From assembly GCA_002212725.1 (NCBI GenBank), contig MTCR01000079.1, positions 1 to 33,598 on the forward strand: a DNA stretch of 33,598 nucleotides, given 5' to 3'. Shown here piece after piece: positions 25,516 through 33,598 of this stretch (within the stretch, counting starts at the first letter, position 1; each line of letters begins with the position of its first letter). A model generated the notes under the pieces. The model worked only from the letters and a program-made list of their open reading frames with translations. It was not told the origin of the DNA and did no database searches. Position numbers and translations under genes: made by a program. Origin of the DNA: Sphingobacteriales bacterium TSM_CSM. Its GTDB lineage: Bacteria; Bacteroidota; Bacteroidia; Chitinophagales; UBA2359.

Positions 25516-27474
25516 CTAATTGGTCAAAACCAACAGATACCTCTGCTGCACCCCGGTTTCGGTTGTAAGTGATACAAAATAGATACCTGCCGCCAAACCT
25601 GCGCTGTCAAACTCTACGGTGTATAATTGCTCTGCTTTGGCAATGTCTTTAAAAAGTAGGGCTACTTCCCTGCCATCTATACTATATACTTTCAGTACTG
25701 CTTCGGTAGTTTCGGGCAGAGTAAAGGCAATGGTGGCAGATTGGGTAAAGGGGTTGGGGTATGCTGTGAGAAAATTACCGGGGGGTGCTGTGATGTGGGC
25801 AATAGAGATGGTAGGGTTGTATTCATAAGCACCTAAGTCGGGGTTGCCGATGCGGGTAAAGCCGGTTATATCGGTAAGCGGTGCGCCTGTAGGTGTGCCG
25901 GCATTTATGGCAGGACTGTTGTTTTGAAGTGCCAGTCCATCATCTTCGGTGAACCATAAGTCATCGGCACCATCGGGATCTGTTACATTTACAAGAAGTG
26001 GGTCTTGAGCAAAGATGTTTCCTATAGCATCGCTGCCGATGCCGTAAGGCATACTTGCATCAGTCGGGTAGTTGCTGCTTGCCAATTGAAACAGATTGTA
26101 ATGGAAGGTGTTGACATTAGTGTTATTGGCATGATAATCCGCCCCGGCTACAATGGTGCTGCCTCCTTTTTCGTTGCCCCAAAAGATATTATTCATAAAG
26201 GTGTTTATGCTATTTTTGGTAGTAATACCTCCTCCATTTATGTTTGCCGAATTCCCAATTAATGTGTTATTCGTCAGTACGTTTGTGCTGTTACCTGCTA
26301 TGTGAATACCACCAGCCGAGTTTGCCGAATTCCCTACTATAAGGTTATTAGTCAGCGTATTAGTACCTCCAGATAAGGAAATGCCGCCACCTATAAATGC
26401 TGAATTACCCGAAAAAATATTATTCGTTAATATATTTGTGCTCCCATCGCCGGCATAAAAACCTCCACCGCCATCGGCATAATTATCTAATAGGTAGTTA
26501 TTTGTCAACACATTAGTTCCACTATATGCAATAATACCTCCGCCAACCCCTGCTGTATTACCCCATAGGATGTTATTAGTCATTGTAGTCATCCCGAAAC
26601 TTGCTTCAATTCCACCGCTGCTAATTGACCAATTATCCCAAATAGAATTGTTCGACAGCATGTTTATTCCAAAGAAAATACTTATACCTGTAGCATAAAA
26701 CTCTGATGTATTGCCCGTAAAGTTGTTATTTGAGATTGTATTTGTACCATCATATACATAAATCCCTCCACCGACATTAGCCGATAAGTTGTTGTTCGTC
26801 ATCGTATTAGTGCCATAATTAGTGTAAATACCGGCACCGAGAAAAGCTAAATTACCCGACAGAATGTTATTTGTCATCAAGTTAGTACCATAGTTGATAT
26901 ATATTCCTCCACCGGAGTCTTTCGGAATAGAATTTCCGTTGACGTTTATTGGGATTCCAAAATTTGAATTACCGCCAGTAATACTAAAACCATCAATTGT
27001 AACTCCTATACCATCACTTGACGGGGCAGAGGAAAGTACTACATGAAAAGCATTTTCATCGTTGCCGGTAATAGATAAGTCAATACCGCTGCCCGTTATC
27101 AAATCATCATCGTTAAAATCTCCGCTTAGGGTGGTAGGGTTTGCGGTAAAGTTGCGTTGGCTGATATCGGTTTCTGTACCCGCAAACCCACCGTATATTT
27201 TTACCCCGTCTTTTACAAAAAAGGTGTAATCGCGTGTGGAGATGCAACCGCTACACCCTGTGGGATAAGCAGTGGGTTTGTAAGTTCCGGTGGCAACCCA
27301 AACTTCATCACCAGGCTCTGAGGCGTTAATCATAGCCTGCAAATCGGCTGAGGCATTTGCCCAACTTGTACCGCTTCCACTTCCGGTTGTGGTAACATAA
27401 CGAGTGGTGGCATTGGCATGGATAGTAAATAGCCATAAAGCGGCTATCAGCAAAGAGGTTGTCAGCCTTTTCAT
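25516..27474 (-). CDS. T9SS-exported right-handed beta-helix protein
   Basis: This is a 652-residue secreted protein. A signal peptide (MKRLTTSLLIAALWLFTIHA, cut near ANA) is followed by SWANASADLQAMINASEPGD and VWVATGTYKPT, the usual head of these helices. About ten repeats of the type GGGIxxxxGTNxLTNNxxxGN then form a right-handed parallel beta-helix. The closing segment (DGLALQNNSPAINAGT, DLGAYEY) is the choice-of-anchor-Q type. Residues 571-652 are a T9SS type A sorting domain (AYPNPFTQSATIAF to RYLLVLTN), removed or anchored during outer-membrane export. A surface adhesin or carbohydrate-binding role is likely, but no catalytic site is seen. A hairpin follows the stop, and a promoter-like pair lies upstream. 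Confidence 0.87.
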   Translation of the reverse strand: MKRLTTSLLIAALWLFTIHANATTRYVTTTGSGSGTSWANASADLQAMINASEPGDEVWVATGTYKPTAYPTGCSGCISTRDYTFFVKDGVKIYGGFAGTETDISQRNFTANPTTLSGDFNDDDLITGSGIDLSITGNDENAFHVVLSSAPSSDGIGVTIDGFSITGGNSNFGIPINVNGNSIPKDSGGGIYINYGTNLMTNNILSGNLAFLGAGIYTNYGTNTMTNNNLSANVGGGIYVYDGTNTISNNNFTGNTSEFYATGISIFFGINMLSNNSIWDNWSISSGGIEASFGMTTMTNNILWGNTAGVGGGIIAYSGTNVLTNNYLLDNYADGGGGFYAGDGSTNILTNNIFSGNSAFIGGGISLSGGTNTLTNNLIVGNSANSAGGIHIAGNSTNVLTNNTLIGNSANINGGGITTKNSINTFMNNIFWGNEKGGSTIVAGADYHANNTNVNTFHYNLFQLASSNYPTDASMPYGIGSDAIGNIFAQDPLLVNVTDPDGADDLWFTEDDGLALQNNSPAINAGTPTGAPLTDITGFTRIGNPDLGAYEYNPTISIAHITAPPGNFLTAYPNPFTQSATIAFTLPETTEAVLKVYSIDGREVALLFKDIAKAEQLYTVEFDSAGLAAGIYFVSLTTETGVQQRYLLVLTN

Positions 27475-27527
27475 AGTCGGTTAATTTAAAAGGTGATGCG
27501 TTGATATGTACTAAAGAAATGACAGAA

Positions 27528-27560
27528 CTAAGGTAATGATATTATTTTCATTTAACCAAA
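27528..27560 (-). promoter_or_regulatory. Possible promoter of the first beta-helix gene
   Basis: On the minus strand TTTG (27557-27560) is followed after 21 bases by TACCTTAG (27528-27535), one mismatch to TAnnTTTG. It lies 53 bp upstream of the gene start. Confidence 0.45.
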
Positions 27561-27718
27561 AGAATTGTATTATTTTCAAGATCGTCATTTATTAGCCTGT
27601 GAGAATACAGTTTAATGCAGGCTGGATCAGCTAAGTTCTTTCACTGCTTACTATTAGCTATATTATCAAATAGGGTTGTCAGCGTATGTATTATAGCCTC
27701 CCGAAAGTATAACTAAAA

Positions 27719-27751
27719 ACAAAGGCTGCCCTTACACAGAGCAGCCTTTGT
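27719..27751 (-). terminator. Terminator after the double beta-helix gene
   Basis: The 11-bp perfect arms ACAAAGGCTGC (27719-27729) and GCAGCCTTTGT (27741-27751) form a hairpin with an 11-base loop, about 30 bp past the stop of the leftward gene, with T-rich sequence after it on the minus strand. Confidence 0.65.
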
Positions 27752-27782
27752 TATATACAATGAAGGAACAGATACAAACTGC

Positions 27783-28083
27783 TTAGTTTGTCAATACCAA
27801 CCGGTACCTTTGCTGTACTCCTGTTTGGCTTGTAAGCGCTGCAATGTAAATACCCGCTGCCAAACCCGAACCGTTGAGTTCTACGGTGTATGGCTGCCCG
27901 GCTTCGGCCATGCCATTAAACAATTGCGCTACTTCCCTGCCATCTATGCTGTACACTTTTAGTACTGCTTCTGTGGTTTCGGGAAGGGTAAAGGCAATGG
28001 TGGCAGTTTGGGTAAAGGGGTTGGGGTAGGCGGTAAGTATTGTTTCATCTGCATGTTTACCCCGCCCGCGGGTTTGAAGGGGA
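27783..28083. repeat. Second copy of the sorting-domain DNA repeat
   Basis: The 3' end of the double beta-helix gene is nearly identical in DNA to about 24036-24333 in the decayed region. The corresponding part of the other beta-helix gene (25516-25770) is clearly related but much more diverged. Confidence 0.8.
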
Positions 28084-31000
28084 ACCCAATATACCCCCGT
28101 TGTTTGCTCACCGTTGCACCCTGTTATTTCTACCACATACCAGCCCGATAGCAACTCCGCTATGTCTTGGGTGGTGGCGGTAAAGCCTGAAGGACCTGAC
28201 CATAAGTAGGAAACATCCTCCCCGGTACAAGTATTGCTTACAGTTATATCTATAGCGCCATTTGGTGTACCTATTGTTTGAGAGGCAATAGAAAATGAAC
28301 TAATAGATACTAAGGGCGGCTCGGCATCAGGAAAAAAAGTATTGCTGAAAATCATATCAGGGTCTGCGCCGTTGTTGATATTGGAGATAACACAAACCCA
28401 TGTGGCATTATTGTCATAAAGTATGGTAATGGTAGTGCCGTATTGTGTTGTATCTATTGAGTACGTTACATTTCCCGAATTATCCCAGGTAATGAGGTAA
28501 GGCGATGTGCCTTCTTCTAAATAAATGGTGTAAGTATTGTAATAAAATGTAGATGACCTGTGGGTACCATATACCGGGCATAAAGGACACCACCGCTCAT
28601 ACGCTCCCATCTCAAAAACTACAATGCGCTGATGTCCGATAATATCGGTAGAAGGAGTAGTAATAGCCGGATTGCCGGCATTAATAGCCGGGCTGCCCAA
28701 TTGTAAGCGTAAGCCATCATCAGCTGTGCGATGTCTATTATCTGCACCATCTACATCTGCTGCATTGAAAAACAGGGGGTCGGTTCCAAAGAGATTGCCC
28801 GGAGAAGCGGCAAAAGTACTGTTGGGTGTTTGGAAAAGATTGTATTCTGCAGTAGTTGGGCTACTAAAAGCCCTAAAATCGGCACCGGCGGATGCGGTGT
28901 TTCCCCCGCTTAGGTTATCCCAAAAAATATTATTCATCAATGTGTTTCCGCTGCCATCCAAGCTAAACATACCACCCCCATCCCCGTTGCTATACGCCGA
29001 ATTTCCGGCTATGGTGTTGTTTATCAGGGTGTTTATACAACCATCGGAGTATATCCCACCTCCCGAAGTTGCCGAATTTCCCGCTATAGCATTATTGGTC
29101 ATTGAAATATTACTGAATTCGGCAAAAATTCCACCGCCGCCGCCGAAACCGCTTATGTCGCAAGCGTTTCCAAAAATGGTATTGTTTGTTAAGGTAGCTG
29201 AAGCGCTGGAAGAAACAATACCGCCACCATTGTAGTTTACAAGATTGGCTGATATGGTGTTGTTCATTAGCGTTGTGGTGCCCCCTGCTAACAGTAACCC
29301 ACCGGCTGAACCTGCTCTGTTTCTCTCTATTATATTGTTCCGTAAATTGTTAATTCCATTTGAAATACAAACACCCCCTCCTGCAAAACGATAAATTCCT
29401 ATTCCATTAACGGTTATATAACTGCCGGTTAATTCATCTGCGCTGCCTCCTTTAATTGTAAAACCATCAATAGTAACCCCCGGAGTAGTACCGGAAGCGT
29501 TAGCGGCAAGAACTACATGGTAGGCATTTTCAGCATTGCCGGTGATAGACAAAGTTAAATTGCCACCGCCGCCTGAAAATACAACCACATCATCGCCATT
29601 AAAATCGCCGCTGAGGGTGGTAACATTAACTTTGTAGTTGCGGGGACCGCCGCCGCCGGTAGGAAAGCCTCCCAATAGTTTCACGCCATTAGGAATATGA
29701 AAAGTTTTGTCGCGGGGATCAGATGTGGTAATTTCAGTACAGCCGTTATATGGCTTTTTGGTTGGTTTATAGGTGCCTTTGGCTACCCGTATTTCGGTAA
29801 TATTGGCGCAACAGTGGGCTACAGCAAGAGCCTCATCTAAGGTTTTGAAGGCATCATTATTCCAAGTTGTGCCATTGCCTCCAATGGGAATATTTGCATC
29901 TACATAAAGAATGTTTCCCGATGGGCAACGCCACTCATAAGCTCCTATGTCAGTTGGGTCAATAGAACTGTTTGTGCGGGAAGCACCGGTTATATCGGTT
30001 GGTGGCGCAGGTGAGATAGTGCCGGTATTTAAGGCAGGGCTAAAGTATCGCAATGCCAAACCGTCATCGGCTGTGCGATGTATATTGTCGGTGCCATCTA
30101 AATCTGCCGAATTCACAAAAACAGGGTCTATGGCAAACTTATTGGTGCTTATAGTAGCAACAGTACCTAAACTATTAGAAGGAACGTTGCTTGCTAAGTA
30201 ATTTGCTTGTGGCAACTGCAGTATATTGTACTGAAAGGTATTTCCATTGGTTGCGGTGGGGGAAACCGCATAATCCGACCCCGGTGTTGTGGTTGAATTA
30301 GTATTAGTTTTGTTGCCCCATAAGATATTATTGGTCAGTGTGTTTGTGCCTCCGTCAGTACAAATTCCGCCACCCCAATTTCCTGTATTACCCGCCAGTG
30401 TATTATTCGTCAGGGTGTTTGTGCCGTTTTGAAGGTATATACCCCCACCTCCATTTCCTCCGCCATTATTGTTTGCCAAAACATTGTTTTCAAACACATT
30501 TATTCCGTTATAACTGTAAATGCCACCACCGCCACCTGCAAAAGCATTTGCAATGTTACCAACCACCGTGTTGTTTCTAAGTGTATTGTTGCTACCATTA
30601 AGGCTTATTCCCCCACCCTTGAAATTAGTTGCAAAATTATTCTGCACCGTGTTATTGGTAAATGTATTTGTTCCGGCCTCAGTATAAATTCCGCCGCCGC
30701 TATAATCGGCTGTATTACCAACCACCGTATTGTTTGCTATGGTGTTTATGCCGTTAACAATATAAATTCCGCCGCCGCTTCTGTCATCAATAGCAAGTCC
30801 GTTAACAGATACGAAATTACTGAAAGGAGTTCCGTTGGAAGCATTACCTGCGGTAATAGTAAATCCGTCAATAGTAACCCCTCCACCACTTGACGGGGCA
30901 GCGGCCAAAACTACGTGGTAGCAGTCGTATGTATTACCGTTCGGGTCTAAGTCCCCGCTAAGAGTAGTAGGGTTGGCGGCAATATTCCGCTGAGACAGGG

Positions 31001-31316
31001 ATGTTTCGCTGCCGAAAAAGCCGCCGTAGATTTTCACCCCATTATTAATAAAGAAAGTGCGATAATTAGGAACGCTGACTGGAGGACAACCCATGCAGCC
31101 TGTTGGCATGTTAGTGGGTTTATAGGTGCCGGTGGCTACCCACACCTCATCGCCTGGGGCGGAAGCGTTTATCATAGCCTGCAAATCTCCCGATGCGTTT
31201 GCCCAGGAAGTACCGTTGTTGCTGAAGTTTTGTCTTACATAGCGTATTGTTGCATTTGCATAAAAGCTAACCAAAAATAATACGGCTGCTAAAATATAGG
31301 TTGTAATCTTTTTCAT
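27783..31316 (-). CDS. T9SS-exported double beta-helix protein with SprB-like repeat
   Basis: From the ATG at 31316 this is a 1177-residue secreted protein with a signal peptide (MKKITTYILAAVLFLVSFYA, cut near ANA). Two beta-helix modules lie in tandem. Each begins with a W-x-NA segment and GTYKPT, runs through GGGI...NNTxxGN repeats and closes with an HRTADDGL...SPAxNxG...GAYEWRCP or GAYERWCP block. After them comes a segment with PNGAIDITVSNTC and ATTQDIAELLSGWYVVEITG, close to SprB-type repeats. Residues 1096-1177 are a T9SS type A sorting domain. The open frame runs on to 31406, but those 30 residues are not signal-like and overlap a well-formed promoter, so 31316 is the start. It is probably a surface adhesin. 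Confidence 0.87.
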   Translation of the reverse strand: MKKITTYILAAVLFLVSFYANATIRYVRQNFSNNGTSWANASGDLQAMINASAPGDEVWVATGTYKPTNMPTGCMGCPPVSVPNYRTFFINNGVKIYGGFFGSETSLSQRNIAANPTTLSGDLDPNGNTYDCYHVVLAAAPSSGGGVTIDGFTITAGNASNGTPFSNFVSVNGLAIDDRSGGGIYIVNGINTIANNTVVGNTADYSGGGIYTEAGTNTFTNNTVQNNFATNFKGGGISLNGSNNTLRNNTVVGNIANAFAGGGGGIYSYNGINVFENNVLANNNGGGNGGGGIYLQNGTNTLTNNTLAGNTGNWGGGICTDGGTNTLTNNILWGNKTNTNSTTTPGSDYAVSPTATNGNTFQYNILQLPQANYLASNVPSNSLGTVATISTNKFAIDPVFVNSADLDGTDNIHRTADDGLALRYFSPALNTGTISPAPPTDITGASRTNSSIDPTDIGAYEWRCPSGNILYVDANIPIGGNGTTWNNDAFKTLDEALAVAHCCANITEIRVAKGTYKPTKKPYNGCTEITTSDPRDKTFHIPNGVKLLGGFPTGGGGPRNYKVNVTTLSGDFNGDDVVVFSGGGGNLTLSITGNAENAYHVVLAANASGTTPGVTIDGFTIKGGSADELTGSYITVNGIGIYRFAGGGVCISNGINNLRNNIIERNRAGSAGGLLLAGGTTTLMNNTISANLVNYNGGGIVSSSASATLTNNTIFGNACDISGFGGGGGIFAEFSNISMTNNAIAGNSATSGGGIYSDGCINTLINNTIAGNSAYSNGDGGGMFSLDGSGNTLMNNIFWDNLSGGNTASAGADFRAFSSPTTAEYNLFQTPNSTFAASPGNLFGTDPLFFNAADVDGADNRHRTADDGLRLQLGSPAINAGNPAITTPSTDIIGHQRIVVFEMGAYERWCPLCPVYGTHRSSTFYYNTYTIYLEEGTSPYLITWDNSGNVTYSIDTTQYGTTITILYDNNATWVCVISNINNGADPDMIFSNTFFPDAEPPLVSISSFSIASQTIGTPNGAIDITVSNTCTGEDVSYLWSGPSGFTATTQDIAELLSGWYVVEITGCNGEQTTGVYWVPLQTRGRGKHADETILTAYPNPFTQTATIAFTLPETTEAVLKVYSIDGREVAQLFNGMAEAGQPYTVELNGSGLAAGIYIAALTSQTGVQQRYRLVLTN

Positions 31317-31403
31317 AGTGTTTGTTTTTAAAAATTTACCGCCTACTCTGTCAAAGGCTTTTCGGCAAAACCGCCTTTGGTATCTTGCGCAAGAATAACA
31401 ATG

Positions 31404-31434
31404 CAAAAATACCGGCGCTGCATTTTAATTCCAA
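31404..31434 (-). promoter_or_regulatory. Promoter of the double beta-helix gene
   Basis: On the minus strand TTG (31432-31434) and TATTTTTG (31404-31411) are separated by 20 bases, an exact fit to the Bacteroidota pattern. The leader before the ATG at 31316 is then about 80 bases. Confidence 0.62.
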
Positions 31435-31520
31435 TTACAAAAAATGGCACTTGTAGCCGGTAAGGTGTTGGTTGGGGAATTTCAGTTTAATACCAATTTA
31501 AATAAGCAAACGCATAGGGG

Positions 31521-31564
31521 AATAACCCCTGCCGAAAAATAGGGTTTTACCGGCAGGGGTTATT
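31521..31564 (-). terminator. Terminator after the Cys-rich T9SS gene
   Basis: The perfect 14-bp arms AATAACCCCTGCCG (31521-31534) and CGGCAGGGGTTATT (31551-31564) enclose a 16-base loop. The hairpin begins 43 bp past the stop of the leftward gene. A U-rich tail is weak on this strand. Confidence 0.6.
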
Positions 31565-31607
31565 TTGGGTTTGTAGTTGTGCCCGTTGAACAACTACTTG
31601 GGGACCA

Positions 31608-33428
31608 TTACTGTTTTATCAACCTTGCAACAGCAAACTGCTGATTTCCAGTTTGAACTTTAACGAAGTATAACCCCGAAGGCAGTTTGCCAACATCTAA
31701 CATGATGCTGTCTGCATCAATGGGTTTAAGCACTTCTATTACTTGTTTTCCGCTTACATCGGTTAATATGATCCGCGCCAATTGGGGTACTTTTGTATCC
31801 CATGTTATCATTACTTCCTCAAAGGCAGGGTTGGGAATTAGTTTTATGTGACTAATTTCATGAGGTATTATTTCTTCAATTGAAACAGGCCCACACGGTT
31901 GTGAGGAACAACCCTTAAGCACAAATTGATCCGATTTGATACAACCATTGCAATTTGACTCCAGATAGTAGGTGCCGGGAGCCGTAACAGAAATACTTGG
32001 AGTGGCACCCAGATACACACTCGGAACAAGATTGCCTGAAATAGGGTCTATTGCCATCAAATACCATGAAAAGGTACATGGATCTAAACAACTATCGCCA
32101 CATGGTTTAACAGACATGCCGCCATTCAGTGTTACCGGATTGGCATCACAAATAAAACAAGGTCCGGTAATTTTGAGATCACATGAAGGACCAAAAGACT
32201 CAACCGGGGTTTTGATGACATTATTCGGGCAGCAATCTTCGGTAATAATGGCATAGTAATTTCCATACAAGGGTGTGGTAGTGTATGAAAATGTTTGGGT
32301 TGTACCGCCATTGGTTTGCCCAATTAAAAAACCATCTTTATACCAATTCATTGTGTAGGTACAATTGCATGGAGGATTGCCCGTACAACTTATAACACAT
32401 GGGCTAACCGTAGCTGATAAATTGACATATTGCTCCACACATGGGTCGGCAACTGCCGTAAAAGCAATCAAATAAGAGGGTTCTTTAACTTCTATTTTTA
32501 ATTCAACAGTTTTATCGGGGCAGGTTCCGTTTTTTGCTTTTACCATGTACCACATAGACTGATACAATCTGTTGGTATTCAAATATGGGTTTGTAGTGCC
32601 ACTATTCGGAATTTGCGAATAAGATCCCCCAAAGCAGTCTTTTTCATACCACTCCCACAAAGGTGGATTTCCAACACAACCCGGTGTAAATTTGAGTGTG
32701 GCATCTTCGCCGTAACACAAGGGTTGCTGTTCTAACGGATCCATTGCCAAACTTCCGATTGACGCAGCATCACTGTATAAACGGATTTTTGCTTGGCAAC
32801 TCCTTTGCCCGCAATCATCAGTTATAACTACAGTGTAGTAAAAATCTTCGTAACAATTATTTATCGGGTCAGCCATTACAAGGGCAGCAACAGGTGTAAG
32901 TGATGTTCCGCCGGATTGCACAAGCGTATTATTAGGGTCAAACCATTCAATGGTAGGCAGGCAAACATTGGCAGGCGAGTTCAGGGTTAGGTTAAGCGTG
33001 CCCGGTACAATCGGTGTGCCACTATAACAATAATCATAGCTGTTTAAACTACAAGTAGTCGGCTCGCACAGATTGATGGTAGCAGTATTGGAGATTAATT
33101 GTGTGCAAGGTCCGTCATTAAGGTAAACCACAGCATATACACAAACATCTGTTGTCAGATTATATGGATATAAGTCAAGGGGCGTAAGTGTATTGGTAGC
33201 GGTTTGCTGATACACAAAGTAGGGTGGCGATCCTTGTGGCGGGCAAATGCCCGAAGCCGGTTTGGGTGTCATATACCATGTTACATGGTTGATATTATTT
33301 AGGGGTGGCCACGTAACTACCTGAATTGGCAGATTAAAATTGTTTTGACTGTAGCATACAACAGCATCATTAATCATAATTTCCTTGCAACAAGGTAGAA
33401 CAATTGAATGTTGTAAGGTGCAAGTCAT
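31608..33428 (-). CDS. Cys-rich T9SS-exported adhesin-like protein, 5' end incomplete or broken
   Basis: Taken from the first ATG (33428) this is 606 residues with no signal peptide. It is rich in cysteine and contains several Ig/PKD-like beta-sandwich segments of about 80-100 residues (for example CYGEDATLKFTPGC, WYMVKAKNGTCPDKTVELKI, GNYYAIITEDCC). The end (about 528-606, IKLIPNPAFEEVMITW to FAVARLIKQ) is a T9SS type A sorting domain that is clearly different from those of the two beta-helix genes. The same frame stays open with protein-like text upstream of the ATG (about 45 more codons, to a TAA near 33560), so the true start is further out and the gene is probably 5'-truncated or frameshifted at the window edge. 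A surface adhesin role is inferred. Confidence 0.75.
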   Translation of the reverse strand: MTCTLQHSIVLPCCKEIMINDAVVCYSQNNFNLPIQVVTWPPLNNINHVTWYMTPKPASGICPPQGSPPYFVYQQTATNTLTPLDLYPYNLTTDVCVYAVVYLNDGPCTQLISNTATINLCEPTTCSLNSYDYCYSGTPIVPGTLNLTLNSPANVCLPTIEWFDPNNTLVQSGGTSLTPVAALVMADPINNCYEDFYYTVVITDDCGQRSCQAKIRLYSDAASIGSLAMDPLEQQPLCYGEDATLKFTPGCVGNPPLWEWYEKDCFGGSYSQIPNSGTTNPYLNTNRLYQSMWYMVKAKNGTCPDKTVELKIEVKEPSYLIAFTAVADPCVEQYVNLSATVSPCVISCTGNPPCNCTYTMNWYKDGFLIGQTNGGTTQTFSYTTTPLYGNYYAIITEDCCPNNVIKTPVESFGPSCDLKITGPCFICDANPVTLNGGMSVKPCGDSCLDPCTFSWYLMAIDPISGNLVPSVYLGATPSISVTAPGTYYLESNCNGCIKSDQFVLKGCSSQPCGPVSIEEIIPHEISHIKLIPNPAFEEVMITWDTKVPQLARIILTDVSGKQVIEVLKPIDADSIMLDVGKLPSGLYFVKVQTGNQQFAVARLIKQ

Positions 33429-33598
33429 TGGAGCGCCGGTTACGGGGCAGACACATTGTGTTTGGACGGTGAATTGTAAAACAGTTGTAGTTATGGGTGC
33501 GGTAGGGGTAGCATTGCCGGAAATTATCCATGAATTAGTGTTATGACATTTTAATTTTGGTTATTAATTTGGTAGTACCTGTTTTTGAGTTTTTCACG

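Larger units (their letters stand above)
27475..27782. other. Spacer between the two beta-helix genes
   Basis: This 308-bp spacer holds the putative promoter of the downstream (leftward) beta-helix gene at 27528-27560 and the terminator of the upstream one at 27719-27751. The part from about 27670 to 27755 is similar to the 3' flank of the other beta-helix gene (25410-25490). No coding potential is seen. Confidence 0.6.

Noticed and set aside
28672-29235. A 187-codon plus-strand frame rich in Pro and Leu
   Set aside because: It is the antisense of the repeated beta-helix coding region; its periodicity comes from the repeats.
28900-30800. Regularly spaced repeats that at first sight look like an array
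   Set aside because: They are in-frame coding repeats of the beta-helix (GGGI...NNT..GN units), vary in length and sequence, and are not CRISPR repeats.
31317-31406. Longer start for the double beta-helix protein
   Set aside because: It would place the start codon inside an exact -33/-7 promoter and bury the signal peptide 30 residues from the N terminus.

Overview
The window is a chromosomal segment of a Bacteroidota bacterium. The evidence is the family content: type IX secretion (T9SS) C-terminal sorting domains, a DUF6029-type outer-membrane protein, NspC and an ABC-permease/M1-peptidase fusion. The promoter signals agree: several gene starts are preceded by the Bacteroidota -7 element TAnnTTTG, sometimes with a TTTG or TTG about 19-21 bases upstream. 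HemF (oxygen-dependent) and a pyruvate dehydrogenase E1 suggest aerobic metabolism. I cannot fix the order or genus from sequence alone. No rRNA, tRNA, CRISPR array or intact insertion sequence was recognised.

Layout. Positions 1-2750 are a core block, rpsB-tsf-(terminator)-pyrH, closed by a perfect 22-bp hairpin shared with the convergent TlpA-like thioredoxin gene. Positions 3700-9900 are rightward housekeeping and envelope genes: a DUF6029-like outer-membrane protein, a lipopolysaccharide/polysaccharide-type flippase, hemF, a pyruvate dehydrogenase E1 alpha and a membrane-anchored TPR protein with a strong terminator. nspC-rlmH (10.0-11.6 kb) form a tight pair. Positions 11.8-14.1 kb are a leftward cluster: DinB-like protein, a possible 36-residue membrane peptide, an ATP-grasp ligase of unknown substrate and a LysE-type exporter, with ATGA stop/start overlaps at two junctions. 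Next come leftward genes for a GH31 alpha-glucosidase, a cysteine-rich Crp/Fnr regulator and a 1197-residue ABC permease/M1 metallopeptidase fusion, then a rightward SDR dehydrogenase.

Positions 22.5-33.6 kb are accessory. A Rpn-family (PD-(D/E)XK) nuclease gene is followed by about 1.5 kb of decayed sequence. That stretch holds a start-less T9SS sorting domain almost identical in DNA to the 3' end of an intact gene 3.7 kb away, and at least two other minus-strand coding remnants. After it come a lipoprotein with two copies of a four-cysteine zinc-ribbon-like unit, and three leftward T9SS-exported proteins: a right-handed beta-helix protein, a double beta-helix protein with an SprB-like repeat, and a Cys-rich adhesin-like protein whose 5' end looks broken at the window edge.

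The points most worth following are the duplicated T9SS sorting-domain cassette beside a recombination-linked nuclease, the ATP-grasp/LysE cluster with its possible micro-ORF, and the tandem zinc-ribbon lipoprotein. All functions are read from motifs by eye; no database search was run.
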